A DNA stretch of 5,728 nt from Anaerolineae bacterium. Its GTDB lineage: Bacteria; Chloroflexota; Anaerolineae; B4-G1. Made by a program: the position numbers and the translations under genes. The notes beneath the pieces were generated by a model, which was not told the DNA's origin, searched no databases, and worked only from the letters and a program-made list of their open reading frames with translations. This document shows, one piece after another, positions 5,704 to 5,728 of the stretch (its first letter is position 1; every line of letters starts with the position of its first letter). Where the stretch lies: positions 1 through 5,728 of the forward strand of contig JAUWOI010000311.1 in assembly GCA_030612185.1 (NCBI GenBank), given 5' to 3'.

Positions 5704-5728
5704 GATTATACCTCACCTTTTTGAGAAC
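5642..5728 (-). pseudogene. FGE-sulfatase (SUMF1-type) domain fragment
   Basis: On the minus strand the last 87 bases read as an open frame ending SWDLYDMHGNAWEWCQDW and then TAA. This is the core signature of the formylglycine-generating-enzyme/SUMF1 domain (usual form GLYDMxGNVWEWxxDWY). The TAA stop falls exactly where the family has Tyr (TGG TAA instead of TGG TAC or TAT), so the fragment has lost its C-terminal part at the herA junction. Upstream of SWDL the residues (KKVRYNLI) fit the family poorly, so further damage is possible. The stretch is 38/88 G+C against about 65% in herA. It continues past the window. It may be a true pseudogene or an assembly join. Confidence 0.75.

Overview
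The window looks like a piece of a high-GC bacterial chromosome. The HerA coding sequence is about 65% GC in a hand-counted stretch, start codons sit behind strong AGGAGG-type ribosome binding sites, and genes are packed into overlapping operons. A NurA nuclease, a free HAS-barrel protein and a HerA translocase in one operon is an arrangement I associate with Chloroflexota and some other deep-branching or thermophile-related bacteria. A repeat-derived 'PSTGSG' peptide inside HerA points the same way. This taxonomic call is inference, not proof.

Layout: (1) Positions 1-181 are non-coding and hold two perfect hairpins whose stems covary, resembling a dispersed palindromic repeat. (2) Positions 182-1559, minus strand, carry a two-gene unit: a bicupin protein followed after 58 bases by a UlaG/UPF0173-type metallo-beta-lactamase-fold hydrolase. 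(3) Positions 1560-1674 are a divergent promoter region with a near-consensus plus-strand sigma-70 promoter (TTGTCA, 17-base spacer, TATAAT) and a minus-strand TATAAT lying right at the cupin start. (4) Positions 1675 to about 5640, plus strand, form one tightly coupled five-gene operon: nurA, a HAS-barrel protein, an MNT-HEPN fusion, a second MNT nucleotidyltransferase, and herA. Successive overlaps are 4, 4, 8 and 8 bases. (5) From about 5640 the herA reading frame stops matching HerA. The last 87 bases read on the minus strand as part of a formylglycine-generating-enzyme (FGE/SUMF1) domain. Thus herA is cut off before its Walker B region, and an FGE-domain gene is cut at the same point.

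HerA (a hexameric DNA-pumping ATPase) and NurA (a nuclease) form a DNA end-resection machine in archaea, and related pairs in bacteria have been linked to phage defence. Here the pair brackets a HepT/MntA-like toxin-antitoxin module rebuilt as a single polypeptide. Its HEPN half keeps the Arg and Tyr of the RX4HXY motif but has Glu in place of the catalytic His. A second MNT enzyme follows. My working reading is a DNA-processing or defence complex with a nucleotidyl-transfer control module in the middle of the operon, whose HEPN part may be a scaffold or AMPylation target rather than an active RNase. The HerA/FGE junction could be a real rearrangement or an assembly chimera at a contig end, and should be settled before the HerA gene is called dead.
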